A DNA stretch of 64,000 nt from an uncultured Bacteroidales bacterium (GCA_949285735.1 CASEAQ010000014.1:1-64000); one strand, 5' to 3'. Positions 51,238-60,632 are shown, counted from the first letter of the stretch. Numbers and translations: made by a program. Notes: a model not told the origin generated them from the letters alone.

Positions 51238-51639
51238 AAGCAATTGGTTAAAAAATTATTAGTTTGTGTTGTTTCTCATAAAATCCGTATGTGTATGTGG
51301 GTCTTGGCCATTATACCTTGCAGCCCGTTGCGACAACGGCATAAATGGCAAACAAATGTATAAAATTATTTTCATACATTACCATTTAATGTGAATAAAA
51401 TTTAATTCAGAACATATTTTATGCCATTTATGCTACATAACATTACAGCAAGTTTTGCAAATTTCACATTAAAAAACTACTCACGTATAACAATGGCGTA
51501 AAATCTTCCCCGGCAGGTAGATTTAAGTCCTTTGCCAGCGGCAATTTGGTCTCGGTTGCATATTTTTGCTCCTTTAAAAGAGCTTATTTGCATATTATTT
51601 CTTAATTTTGGAGTTGCAATTATAACCCAAGTTCTATTT
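51238..51639. other. Divergent control region of receptor B and the EEP gene
   Basis: This 402-bp AT-rich region holds no gene. Perfect -7 boxes point both ways: TACATTTG on the minus strand (51360-51353) towards receptor B, and TAATTTTG on the plus strand (51603-51610) towards the EEP gene. Neither has a TTTG at 19-20 nt. Common control of the two genes is therefore possible but not proven. Confidence 0.45.
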
Positions 51640-52677
51640 ATGAAAAAATTATTGGCATTGATAGCATTGGTCGCCGTGGTGACAGCCGCCACCGCAGGCG
51701 ACAAGCGTTACCAAGTGTTCGGGGTTGCCTTCTACAACCTCGAAAACCTCTTCGACACCATCAACAACAACGGCAAGTATGACTACGAATACACCGAAAA
51801 CGGGTCGAAGAAATGGGATGGCGAGAAATATCGCAACAAAATCAAGAACATGGCATACGCCATCAGCCAGATGACTACCAAATCTACCCCGATGGGCCCT
51901 GCCATAATCGGAGTGTCGGAAATTGAAAACATCACCGTGCTGCAAGACCTCGTAAAAGACGAGGCGCTGAAGGACAAGCGCCTGCAAATAGTTCACCACG
52001 ACTCGCCCGACTTGCGTGGCATCGACGTGGCTCTGCTCTACAACCCGCGCTTCTTCCGTGTACTCAACGTGGTCAACTCGCGCGTGGTGGTTGACGGATA
52101 TCCCGAATTCAAGACTCGCGACCAGATGTGTGTCACCGGACTGCTTGCCGGCGAAAAGGTTAGCGTGATTGTAAACCACTGGCCGTCGCGCAGCGGGGGG
52201 CAGGAACGCTCGAACTACCTGCGTGAAGCTGCCGCAAAGCGCGTGAGGCTCACCGTTGACTCGCTGCTTGCCAACGACCCAAACCAGGGCATAATCATAA
52301 TGGGTGACTTGAACGACGACCCGTTCAATTCAAGTGTCGCCGAAGTGCTTGGCGCAAAAAAGGAGAAAGACGATGTGGAAGAACTTGGCGATTTATACAA
52401 CCCGTGGTGGAAAACCCTCGACAAAGGGATAGGCACGCTCGCCTACCGCGGTGCTTGGAATTTGTTTGACCAGATTATCGTGTCGAAATATTTCCTTGGT
52501 GACCGTTCAAAACTCACTCTGTTCAAGCACGAAGTGCTCAACTTCGACTTCCTGAAGACCAAGGAGGGCGACCGCAAGGGCTATCCGTTGCGCACTCACG
52601 CCTCGGGCGTTTACCTCAACGGTTACAGCGACCACTTCCCCACCGAGATTTTCCTCGTGAAAGAGGTTGACGACTAA
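51640..52677 (+). CDS. Secreted endonuclease/exonuclease/phosphatase (EEP) family enzyme
   Basis: The 345-residue protein has a signal peptide (MKKLLALIALVAVVTAATAG). Its EEP fold shows the metal and catalytic residues in NLENLFDT, GVSEIEN, DLRGIDVALLY, VNHWPSRSGG, IMGDLNDDP and YSDHFP. EEP enzymes cut phosphodiester or phosphomonoester bonds in DNA, RNA, lipids or inositol phosphates. Export and location, beside receptor B and two OB-fold lipoproteins, fit an extracellular or periplasmic nuclease. The specific substrate is not visible. ATG 51640 is chosen because it starts the signal peptide, and a hairpin terminator follows. Confidence 0.88.
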   Translation: MKKLLALIALVAVVTAATAGDKRYQVFGVAFYNLENLFDTINNNGKYDYEYTENGSKKWDGEKYRNKIKNMAYAISQMTTKSTPMGPAIIGVSEIENITVLQDLVKDEALKDKRLQIVHHDSPDLRGIDVALLYNPRFFRVLNVVNSRVVVDGYPEFKTRDQMCVTGLLAGEKVSVIVNHWPSRSGGQERSNYLREAAAKRVRLTVDSLLANDPNQGIIIMGDLNDDPFNSSVAEVLGAKKEKDDVEELGDLYNPWWKTLDKGIGTLAYRGAWNLFDQIIVSKYFLGDRSKLTLFKHEVLNFDFLKTKEGDRKGYPLRTHASGVYLNGYSDHFPTEIFLVKEVDD

Positions 52678-52713
52678 AGCCCGCACAACATCAGCAAAAA
52701 GAAGACAGTAATA

Positions 52714-52747
52714 AGGACGCACGGCTCTCTCTTGTGCGTCCTATTTT
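52714..52747 (+). terminator. Terminator after the EEP gene
   Basis: A perfect 9-bp stem (52714-52722 with 52734-52742) is followed by ATTTTCAT, 37 bp past the stop. Confidence 0.75.
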
Positions 52748-52792
52748 CATAATTAGCACTTTGCCATTCACAACCCCCAAAAGCCACGCGCC

Positions 52793-53614
52793 ATGCTAAT
52801 AACAGCCTCGATTGTCACATACAATACCGACCGTGACGAACTGCACAAGTGCCTGCAGTCGTTGACAGCCAGCCCCGTGTCGAAGATTTACATCTGCGAC
52901 AACTCGCCAACCGATGCCCTGAAGGGGTTTTGCCACGCCTATTCGAAAGTGGCTTATATCTTCAACAACGGCAACTTGGGCTATGGAGCAGGGCACAACG
53001 TGGCAATACGCCTCAGCATCGCCGAGAGGAGCGACTACCACCTCGTAATCAATTCCGATGTTTATTTTGAACCCGATACCATAGAGAGAATAGCCGAATA
53101 CATGGAGCAAAACAGTGACGTGGCGCAACTCATTCCCAATGTTGTGTATCCCGACGGCAGGTTGCAATATGTGTGCCGCCTGCTGCCAACGCCTGCCAAC
53201 CTCATCTTCCGCCGTTTCTTGCCTGCAAGTGCCGTCGAGAAGATGAACTATCGCTACCTGCTCCAGTTTTGGGATCACCGCCAGCCGCTGAATGTGCCAT
53301 ACATGCAAGGAAGTTTCATGTTTTTCCGCACAAGGTGCTTTGAACGTGTGGGGCTGTTTGACGAACGCTTTTTCATGTACCCCGAGGATATTGACATCAC
53401 TCGACGCATGCACCGCCACTATCGCACCATGTTCTGGCCCGGGGTGACAATAGTACACGCCCACCGCGCATCGTCCTACAAAAGCAAGAAGATGCTGCGG
53501 ATACACGTCACCAACATGATAAAATATTTCAACAAATGGGGGTGGCTGTTCGACCGCGAGCGCACGTCATGGAACCGCCGTCTGCTGGAAGAACTTGGGT
53601 TTGAGAAGCCATGA
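52793..53614 (+). CDS. Glycosyltransferase family 2, rhamnosyltransferase-like
   Basis: The 273-residue protein begins LITASIVTYNTDRDELHKCLQSL, the nucleotide-sugar-binding start of GT2 enzymes. It has an NSDVYF metal-binding motif in place of the usual DxD and GSFMFFRTRCFERVGLFDERFFMYPEDIDITRR, the acceptor-side ED motif. It has no membrane segment and should act at the inner face of the cytoplasmic membrane, adding a sugar to a surface polysaccharide or LPS. It converges on metH with 27 bp between stops. The other polysaccharide genes of the window lie on the far side of metH. Confidence 0.9.
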   Translation: MLITASIVTYNTDRDELHKCLQSLTASPVSKIYICDNSPTDALKGFCHAYSKVAYIFNNGNLGYGAGHNVAIRLSIAERSDYHLVINSDVYFEPDTIERIAEYMEQNSDVAQLIPNVVYPDGRLQYVCRLLPTPANLIFRRFLPASAVEKMNYRYLLQFWDHRQPLNVPYMQGSFMFFRTRCFERVGLFDERFFMYPEDIDITRRMHRHYRTMFWPGVTIVHAHRASSYKSKKMLRIHVTNMIKYFNKWGWLFDRERTSWNRRLLEELGFEKP

Positions 53615-53641
53615 CCGTGCCCCACGATATTCCTGCCTGCG

Positions 53642-56600
53642 TCACTGCCTGAGCCATTTCGACAGTTCTTCGATCGAATAGCCTCGCCGGGCTGCATAGT
53701 CGCGCCGCTGGTCGTCGCCGATAGCCCCGACGATGAAATAATGGCTACCAGGGTGAGGCATAATCAGTCCACACGTGCTTGCAGCCGGGTGCATCGCGCC
53801 ATTCTCGGTGAGGGTGATCCCCACATCGGCAAGCGACATCAGGCGATTGATTTCAAAAATCAGGCTTTGGTCGGCAAGCGACGGATAGCCCACTGCCGGG
53901 CGAATCCCCATACGCTTGCCATCGGGCTTCAATCCAACGCCCCAATAGCGCTGGCACACAAGTCGGTGCATGAGTTCAGTGGCAGCCTCGGCAAGGCGGT
54001 CGGCAACTGTGCGCAGCAGCAGCGACTGGTAGTCGTCGCCATCGTTCCTGTATTGCTCAATGATTTGCTCCACACGCTCGCCCACAGTCACTGCAAACGT
54101 GCCTATGTAATCGGCAATGCCGCTCTCTCGCGGTGCGACAAAGTCGGCAAGCGCCAATGTGCAGTCGCCACCACTGTCGATGTGCTGCTGCCGCAACGTG
54201 GCTATGCGTGCCCTGCCGCCATCTATAACAATATCGTCGCCGTCGCTGAAGGCTTGCCACAGCCCTATGCGCACTTTCATGCTGCCGGCAGCCTCGCGCT
54301 TCAAGAGTTCCAACGCATTGCGGGCATCGTCGAGCAACCTTGCAGCCTCGGCAGATGCCTGGCACATTTCACAATCCGAATTGTTGTTGGTTGGCACTTT
54401 GCCTACGAGTTGCCATGCCGTGAGGAACGGTTTCCAGTTTATATATTCCTCAACATCGGCAATCGTCATATCAATGTCGGTTATACCCATGTGTGCAGGA
54501 GCGACTGGTGCAAAATCGAACTTGCAACGGCGGCGGCGCGCTTCGGCGAGTGGCAACAGGTCTTTTGCCGCCTCATACTGGCGGCGCAACTCGGCTTGCC
54601 TCTGCTTCAAATTGCCCTCATAGCCGGCACTGTCGGCAGCCAACAACCGCTGAGCCACCACGGGCATCGAAGCTGCATCGCGGGTATGCACCACAGCCCC
54701 GCCATATTCGGGGGCAATCTTAACAGCCGTGTGCAACTCCGACGTGGTTGCCCCGCCCACCATCAATGGTACGTGCAGCCCGCGTTGCTCCATCAGCCGA
54801 GCCACACGGCACATCTCGTCGAGCGACGGCGTGATAAGTCCGCTCAAAGCCACAATGTCGGCATTGCGCTCAATTGCCACCTTCACAATCTCCTCGCCCG
54901 GCACCATCACGCCGAGGTCGATGACTTCAAAGCCGTTGCACCGCATCACAATCGACACAATGTTCTTGCCTATGTCGTGCACGTCACCCTTCACGGTGGC
55001 TATCACCATGCGCCCAGCCTTGCCGCCGACACCTGTCGAACGCTCTGCCTCGATATAAGGGTTGAGCCAAGCCACGGCCTGCTTCATGGCACGCGCGCTT
55101 TTCACCACCTGCGGCAAAAACATCTTTCCCTTGCCGAAGAGGTCGCCGACGGTGTCCATGCCGCGCATCAACGCGCCATCTATCACACCCATAGCCGTAC
55201 CCACTTCAGCCTTTGCAGCCTCGACCACGGCTTCCATGCCGTCGGTCGAGCCGCGCACAATCATTCGTTCGAGCCGCTGTTCAGCCGTCAGCGATGCTTC
55301 GTCTTCTCCTGTGAGTTCCGTCTTGCCTGCGCCATTCCCCGACTGCCGCTCCTTGATTTCGGCTGCGAGGGCTATCAGGCGGTCGGTGGCATCGGCAGTG
55401 CGATTGAATATCACATCTTCGATTGTGTTGCGCAACTGAGTGGGGATTTCCTCGTATGGAACCATTGCGGCAGCATTCACTATCGCCATGTCGAGACCTC
55501 GCGCAATGGCATGGTAGAGAAACACCGAGTGCATGGCTTCGCGCACATAGTTGTTGCCGCGGAACGAAAACGACAAGTTGCTCACGCCACCGCTCACCTT
55601 CGCCCCCGGCAAATTGGCTTTTATCCACTCCACCGTGCGCAAGAAGTCGGCGGCATAATCGTTATGCTGCTCTATACCAGTAGCTATGGCAAGCACATTG
55701 GGGTCGAATATGATGTCGGTCGGAACGACACCTGCCTCCTCGGTCAGCAACTTGTATGCTCGTGCGCATATTTCGGTACGCCGTTCAAAGGTGTCGGCTT
55801 GCCCGCGCTCGTCGAATGCCATCACCACCATCGCAGCCCCCATGCGCTTTATGAACGAAGCCCGTGCAAGGAAGTTGTCAACACCATCTTTCAGACTTAT
55901 CGAATTGACAATCCCCTTGCCCTGCAACTCCTTCAGTCCAGCCTCGATGACTTCCCATTTCGACGAGTCGATCATCACCGGCACTCGTGCTACATCGGGA
56001 TCGCTGGCAACAAGTCTCAGGAAGTGAGTCATTTCCTTGGCAGCATCGAGCATGGCATCGTCCATGTTCACGTCGATGATTTGCGCCCCGTTCTCCACCT
56101 GCTTTCGCGCAATCGACAAAGCCTCGTCGTAATTTCCCTCGCCTATGAGCCGCAGAAACTTGCGGCTTCCAGCCACATTGCACCGCTCGCCTATGTTGAT
56201 GAAGTTGCGCTCGGGCACCACGTCAACCGCCTCAAGCCCCGACAGGCACAAGTGGGATTCCACGCCAGGCAGTTGCCGCATGGCTCCAGCGGCGGCAACC
56301 TCGGCAATTGCCCTGATATGTTCGGGGGTAGAGCCACAACAGCCACCAACCATATTGACAAGCCTCCCGTCAACAAACGGCTTTATGTGCCGTGCCATCA
56401 ACTCGGGAGTTTCGTCATACTCGCCCATCTCGTTGGGCAGCCCGGCATTGGGATAAGCCCCGACAGGCACAGGCGAGATTTCCGACAACCGCGCCACCCA
56501 TTCAAGCATACCCTCGGCACCAAATCCGCAATTCAGGCACACACAGGCTGGCTGCGCATGGGCTATCGAAGCCCAAAACGCCTCAAGCGTCTGCCCGCTC

Positions 56601-57286
56601 AAGGTGCGTCCGCTCTCAGTGAGAGTCGCCGACACCATCACGGGCAGCACCACTCCCGTCGCCGCCATAACCTCGCGGGCAGCCCACAAAGCTGCCTTGG
56701 CATTGAGCGTGTCGAAGACGGTTTCAACCAACAGCACGTCAACCCCCCCCTCGATGAGGGCTGTCATCTGGCACGTATATGTGGCTACAAGTTCATTCCA
56801 CGCAATGCTCCTCGCCGCAGGATCTTCGACCGAGGGCGAAATCGACAAGCTGCGGTTGGTGGGGCCCACGCTCCCAGCCACCCAGCGCCGCCGTCCGCCA
56901 TTGGCACAGCTCCACTCGTCGGCGACACTCCGCGCCAGCCTTGCCGCCGAGCGATTGATTTCGGCAACCAGTCCTTCAAGCCCATAGTCGGCAAGCGACA
57001 CGGCATTGGCGTTAAACGAATTAGTCTCTATTATATCGGCACCGGCATCGAGATATGCACGGTGTATATCGGCAATGACATCGGGGCGAGTCAACACAAG
57101 CACGTCGTTGCATCCTTTCAATTGACGCTTCCAACCGGCAAAACGGCTTCCGCGGAACTCCTCCTCGCCCAGCCCCTGCTGCTGGATTATCGTACCCATA
57201 GCCCCGTCGAGCACCACAACACGCTCACGCAAGCCCTGCAACAAGTCTCCTCCCCTATCATATTTTATATTGTCTCCAATCATCAT
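53642..57286 (-). CDS. metH: Cobalamin-dependent methionine synthase
   Basis: The 1214-residue protein has all four MetH modules. The homocysteine-binding barrel (about 1-320) carries zinc cysteines in LNCGFG and GGCCGST. The methyltetrahydrofolate domain (about 340-610) contains FINIGERCNVAGSRKF. The cobalamin domain (about 650-880) carries the axial-histidine motif DVHDIGKN, and the AdoMet reactivation domain spans about 890-1214. It moves a methyl group from methyl-folate to homocysteine by way of B12. The open frame reaches 57349, but ATG 57286 or 57283 fits the family. Only 135 bp separate it from the divergent GT4 gene, and no cobalamin riboswitch fits there. Confidence 0.97.
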   Translation of the reverse strand: MMIGDNIKYDRGGDLLQGLRERVVVLDGAMGTIIQQQGLGEEEFRGSRFAGWKRQLKGCNDVLVLTRPDVIADIHRAYLDAGADIIETNSFNANAVSLADYGLEGLVAEINRSAARLARSVADEWSCANGGRRRWVAGSVGPTNRSLSISPSVEDPAARSIAWNELVATYTCQMTALIEGGVDVLLVETVFDTLNAKAALWAAREVMAATGVVLPVMVSATLTESGRTLSGQTLEAFWASIAHAQPACVCLNCGFGAEGMLEWVARLSEISPVPVGAYPNAGLPNEMGEYDETPELMARHIKPFVDGRLVNMVGGCCGSTPEHIRAIAEVAAAGAMRQLPGVESHLCLSGLEAVDVVPERNFINIGERCNVAGSRKFLRLIGEGNYDEALSIARKQVENGAQIIDVNMDDAMLDAAKEMTHFLRLVASDPDVARVPVMIDSSKWEVIEAGLKELQGKGIVNSISLKDGVDNFLARASFIKRMGAAMVVMAFDERGQADTFERRTEICARAYKLLTEEAGVVPTDIIFDPNVLAIATGIEQHNDYAADFLRTVEWIKANLPGAKVSGGVSNLSFSFRGNNYVREAMHSVFLYHAIARGLDMAIVNAAAMVPYEEIPTQLRNTIEDVIFNRTADATDRLIALAAEIKERQSGNGAGKTELTGEDEASLTAEQRLERMIVRGSTDGMEAVVEAAKAEVGTAMGVIDGALMRGMDTVGDLFGKGKMFLPQVVKSARAMKQAVAWLNPYIEAERSTGVGGKAGRMVIATVKGDVHDIGKNIVSIVMRCNGFEVIDLGVMVPGEEIVKVAIERNADIVALSGLITPSLDEMCRVARLMEQRGLHVPLMVGGATTSELHTAVKIAPEYGGAVVHTRDAASMPVVAQRLLAADSAGYEGNLKQRQAELRRQYEAAKDLLPLAEARRRRCKFDFAPVAPAHMGITDIDMTIADVEEYINWKPFLTAWQLVGKVPTNNNSDCEMCQASAEAARLLDDARNALELLKREAAGSMKVRIGLWQAFSDGDDIVIDGGRARIATLRQQHIDSGGDCTLALADFVAPRESGIADYIGTFAVTVGERVEQIIEQYRNDGDDYQSLLLRTVADRLAEAATELMHRLVCQRYWGVGLKPDGKRMGIRPAVGYPSLADQSLIFEINRLMSLADVGITLTENGAMHPAASTCGLIMPHPGSHYFIVGAIGDDQRRDYAARRGYSIEELSKWLRQ

Positions 57287-57311
57287 TTTCTCAACTTTGT
57301 AATTAAAGCAA

Positions 57312-57319
57312 CAAAAATA
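57312..57319 (-). promoter_or_regulatory. Possible -7 element of metH
   Basis: TATTTTTG on the minus strand lies 25 bp before the metH ATG; GTTG stands 21 nt upstream in place of TTTG. Confidence 0.4.
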
Positions 57320-57393
57320 ACTATAAAAAGTAATTACGCCCAACCACAAGTGTATTTTTTACGATATGTTGCACTTGGTGTTGCCAAAATGCT

Positions 57394-57401
57394 TAAATTT
57401 G
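57394..57401 (+). promoter_or_regulatory. Possible -7 element of the GT4 gene
   Basis: TAAATTTG is a perfect -7 box 20 bp before the ATG at 57422. The -33 side is weak (CTTG at 16 nt or GTTG at 22 nt). Confidence 0.45.
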
Positions 57402-57421
57402 TGGCATAAGCCTTAAGAGAA

Positions 57422-58615
57422 ATGAATATCGTTTTTATGTCTTGTCGGGCGTTCAACCCCTCCACGGGGGGCATAGAACGTGTCACCGACCTGCTGTGCC
57501 GCGAGTTTGTGCGGCGCGGACACAATGTGGCATACCTCAACAACCTGTGCGGCAGCAACGACGACTATGACTACCCTGCCCCGACCTACCTTTTCCCCGA
57601 CGACAGGGCACAGGACAACAGAGCCGAAACACAAAGAAACATCGACTATTACAACCTGTTTTGCGCCGAGCATGGCATTGACATCGTAATCAACCAAGAC
57701 CCGCTGTTCTATGAACGCCTCATCTCCGAGGCACGTATTCCGCAAGGCACAAAGACGATAGCCGTGCTGCACAGCAATCCGCTATATTACCACTACAATA
57801 TCTATTCAGCAATTATCGCGCGAAGCAACACGTGGCAGTCGTTGAAACGGCTGCCTTGGGAGCTGAAGTGGGCGCGCGACAAGCGAATTGCCGCCTGCCG
57901 CAAATATGCCTCAGCCTATGGCAACATAATCGCCCACAGCGACGCATTCTGTATGCTGTCGATGAACTACTTGCCCGAGCTGCGCAAGGTGTATAAAGGC
58001 GACACGGGCAAGGTGACTGCCATCGCCAATCCCAACACCTATGAGGTACAAACCTCCATCGACCTTGGGCGAAAGAAAAAGCAACTGATATACGTTGGGC
58101 GGCTCGACCCGTGGCAGAAGCGAATAGACCGCCTAATCGACATTTGGGCAAGGATTTACAAGGATTTTCCCGACTGGGAACTTATCATCGTGGGCGAAGG
58201 ACCACAACTCGACCAACTGCGGCAAATGGCAGCACCATTGGAGAGAGTTATATTTGCAGGGCGGCAAAATCCAGAGCCGTTTTACCGCGAGGCAAGCATC
58301 TTGTGCCTGACAAGCGACTACGAGGGCTGGGGCATGGTGCTGCCCGAAGCAATGACGCACGGCACTGTGCCAATATTGTTCAATTCCTACCTCGCCGCGC
58401 CCGAGGTGGTGGGCAACCACGTGAGCGGCATTCTCGTCAAGCCCTTTTCAATGAGGCAATATGAACGGAAACTGCGACGGCTCATGAGCAACGACAAAAT
58501 GAGGAAGCAGATGGCACTCAACGCCATCAAACACGTGAAGCAATTCGACATCGCCAACATCGCCAACCGCTGGGAAGCCCTCTTCGACAAGCTACACGGT
58601 CAACGACGGCGATGA
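57422..58615 (+). CDS. Glycosyltransferase family 4
   Basis: The 397-residue protein is a GT-B fold enzyme. The N-terminal half starts NIVFMSCRAFNPSTGGIERVTDLLCREF with the acceptor-site glycine pair. The C-terminal half has LIYVGRLDPWQKRIDRLI, VGEGPQLDQL and the E-x7-E-like sugar-nucleotide motif in SDYEGWGMVLPEAM. It should add a sugar to a lipid-linked precursor of LPS or capsule. Its last 16 bases overlap the end of the convergent flippase gene. Donor and acceptor cannot be told. Confidence 0.93.
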   Translation: MNIVFMSCRAFNPSTGGIERVTDLLCREFVRRGHNVAYLNNLCGSNDDYDYPAPTYLFPDDRAQDNRAETQRNIDYYNLFCAEHGIDIVINQDPLFYERLISEARIPQGTKTIAVLHSNPLYYHYNIYSAIIARSNTWQSLKRLPWELKWARDKRIAACRKYASAYGNIIAHSDAFCMLSMNYLPELRKVYKGDTGKVTAIANPNTYEVQTSIDLGRKKKQLIYVGRLDPWQKRIDRLIDIWARIYKDFPDWELIIVGEGPQLDQLRQMAAPLERVIFAGRQNPEPFYREASILCLTSDYEGWGMVLPEAMTHGTVPILFNSYLAAPEVVGNHVSGILVKPFSMRQYERKLRRLMSNDKMRKQMALNAIKHVKQFDIANIANRWEALFDKLHGQRRR

Positions 58616-60144
58616 AGCATCGCCGGAATGCGCTTGACGAGGGTGCGCATCGCCGGACATAACAGGTACATCAACCCCAACGTCAGCCCCCCATAAGCCA
58701 CGACACACACGGCGGCATAGAGCACCCAATTCCACCACGCCGCCGACGGGCTGAACACGCCAGCCGGCAAGAGGAAATAAAGCACAATGCCCGACAGGAC
58801 GACTATCGCAAGATGTTTCAGATAGCCAGCCACATAGGAGCGGTATGGCAACTTGAACCCACTGCGATACAGGTAATAGGGTTTCCACGTAACAACAATC
58901 AACATCAAGCTCACCACACTGCCAAGCAACACACCGGGCAACCCCCACAGGCTGCCGCCGACAAACGCCACCGAGAGGCATATTGCCGACTCGACGACTG
59001 GAGCCCAAACATCGGCAAACAACCCATAGCCAAACAGGAATTGCTCGACGGCATTGCGCGTGATGGAAATGAACATATTTATAATAATCAGCACCAATGC
59101 CACCGTTGGCAACAGGTATTCATCGCCAAGCCACAAGACGATGAACGGCTCTGTGAGTTGCAACAAGGCAAACGACAGCACTCCAGCCACGAAGAACTGC
59201 AACCCCTGCAACTCCCAAAACACGTGCAAGATGCGCTTGCCGTCGCCCTCGGCAATCAAGTTTCCTACACCGGCATTCGTGCTGCCAAGGAAGTTGTTGA
59301 CCAGCGCCAGCAGCTTGGTGATGATTATCGTGTAATTGCCATAATATGCCACAACCTTCAGCGAAACAAACATATAGATGATGATGGGCGACGTTTGCGA
59401 CTGCACAAACGACCCAATCTTATGCACAAGCAACTGCCGAGCGCTCTTCATTATCTCGGGATACTTCTTCAGCAACTGCCGCCCCCGAGCCTTGTCGCTC
59501 TTGAGCCACGGATACACCTTGTTGATTTTCCAGTTAAGGTATATCGAATAAATAATGCCCGTGACGAGTTCTATCGCTATCCACAAATAATAACTGCTGA
59601 AGTAATAGGCAAGCCCCATCTGCACGAGCGTCTTGATTATCACCGACGACTGCGAATACACAGCCACCACATAATAACGCTGGTCGGCGGCAAGCAGCGT
59701 CTGCCTGTAATTGGTGAAATACGTGAGCAACGACGAGGTGAGGAAAGCAAAAAACGCAAAATATATGACACCCCATGAGAAGCCAGTGTCGGGATATATC
59801 ACAGGCAACAGGCAAGCCAATACCAGTCCGCCGCCCAGTATCACAAGCCCCACAATGCGGTATATGTGCCCAAGCACCGATATTATCTCGGTAATCTTCT
59901 GCCTGTCGCTCTCAAAAAGCGGCTTGTAGAGCACATAGCCTATTGCCGACACGATACCCATCTCGGCAATGTTCAGGAAACCCAGCAAGTTGCCTATGGT
60001 GCTCGTGAAGCCCATGAAGTCGGCACCAAGCATATCAAGGAAAATCTTGCGCGAAAAAAACGACACCACCAACATGGCAAAATAAAACGCCACATTGACG
60101 CGCGCGTTCAGCAACGACTTCTTAACCCGCGACTCGTTGGACAT
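58600..60144 (-). CDS. Polysaccharide flippase (Wzx/RfbX-like, MVF/MOP superfamily)
   Basis: The 514-residue protein has about 12-14 hydrophobic segments spread over its length, a basic N-terminus (SNESRVKKSLLNARVNVAFYFAMLVVSFFSRKIFL) and the motif GADFMGFTSTIGNLLGFLNIAEMGI, typical of O-antigen/teichoic acid exporters. It should flip a lipid-linked oligosaccharide across the inner membrane. It ends tail to tail with the GT4 gene (16-bp overlap), so the two are on opposite strands but probably serve the same pathway. No polymerase or ligase gene is in the window. Confidence 0.9.
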   Translation of the reverse strand: MSNESRVKKSLLNARVNVAFYFAMLVVSFFSRKIFLDMLGADFMGFTSTIGNLLGFLNIAEMGIVSAIGYVLYKPLFESDRQKITEIISVLGHIYRIVGLVILGGGLVLACLLPVIYPDTGFSWGVIYFAFFAFLTSSLLTYFTNYRQTLLAADQRYYVVAVYSQSSVIIKTLVQMGLAYYFSSYYLWIAIELVTGIIYSIYLNWKINKVYPWLKSDKARGRQLLKKYPEIMKSARQLLVHKIGSFVQSQTSPIIIYMFVSLKVVAYYGNYTIIITKLLALVNNFLGSTNAGVGNLIAEGDGKRILHVFWELQGLQFFVAGVLSFALLQLTEPFIVLWLGDEYLLPTVALVLIIINMFISITRNAVEQFLFGYGLFADVWAPVVESAICLSVAFVGGSLWGLPGVLLGSVVSLMLIVVTWKPYYLYRSGFKLPYRSYVAGYLKHLAIVVLSGIVLYFLLPAGVFSPSAAWWNWVLYAAVCVVAYGGLTLGLMYLLCPAMRTLVKRIPAMLHRRR

Positions 60145-60320
60145 AGATTAATTGTTGGTTTATTCGTTTAGTAAACAGTAGTAGGAAAATATTGCGCTGC
60201 AAAGATAGTGCAAACGGGCGAATGAGGCACGGCAAAATTGAATTTTATGCATCTACACCGCCGCATGGCACTTCCATTTAAAGTGCGATGACGGTGAGTG
60301 TCGGAATATAGTGGCAATGA

Positions 60321-60437
60321 GGGCGGCGAAGCCGTCCAACCATGTCGTAACCGAGTGGCGACGCAACCTCCGAAGTGGGGCAAGGAGCCCTCGGAACATG
60401 GCACATTCACCATGTAGGGCCTCGAAGAGGTCCAACG
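60321..60437 (+). repeat. Hairpin-rich dispersed repeat, copy D
   Basis: It starts with GGGCGGCGAAGCCGTCCAAC and ends with GGGCCTCGAAGAGGTCCAAC. The central hairpin is altered (CCTCCGAAGTGGGG). It forms a facing pair with copy E, 83 bp apart, in the 557-bp gap between the flippase and mscL. Nothing else was recognised in that gap. Confidence 0.8.
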
Positions 60438-60520
60438 GATTTACATTGCTATTATTGTACGAAAATATCCACCACATGCTTGGCGGTTTGTAATGCTGTT
60501 TAAGCACTGCCAAAGTGGCA

Positions 60521-60632
60521 CGTTGGACCTCTTCGAGGCCCTGCTGCGTGAGTGAGTTTAGTTCCGACGGTTCCTTGCCCTAAAGGGCTGCGTCACCATC
60601 GGTTAAATCATAGTTGGACGGCTTCGCCGCCC
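60521..60632 (-). repeat. Hairpin-rich dispersed repeat, copy E
   Basis: On the minus strand it runs from GGGCGGCGAAGCCGTCCAAC through CCGATGGTGACGCAGCCC and AAGGAACCGTCGGAAC to GGGCCTCGAAGAGGTCCAAC. With copy D it can form a large inverted repeat. Confidence 0.8.

Noticed and set aside
53741..57409. A 1222-codon open frame antisense to metH
   Set aside because: It is a shadow frame made by the GC-rich third positions of metH. Its translation is His/Arg/Ala-rich with no known motif, while metH has every domain motif.
57287..57421. Cobalamin riboswitch ahead of metH
   Set aside because: The divergent gap is only 135 bp, AT-rich, and lacks the conserved B12-box and its hairpins.
16414..60632. 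CRISPR array or IS ends as an explanation of the dispersed repeats
   Set aside because: The copies are kilobases apart, have no regular spacers, no cas genes, no transposase and no clear target duplications.
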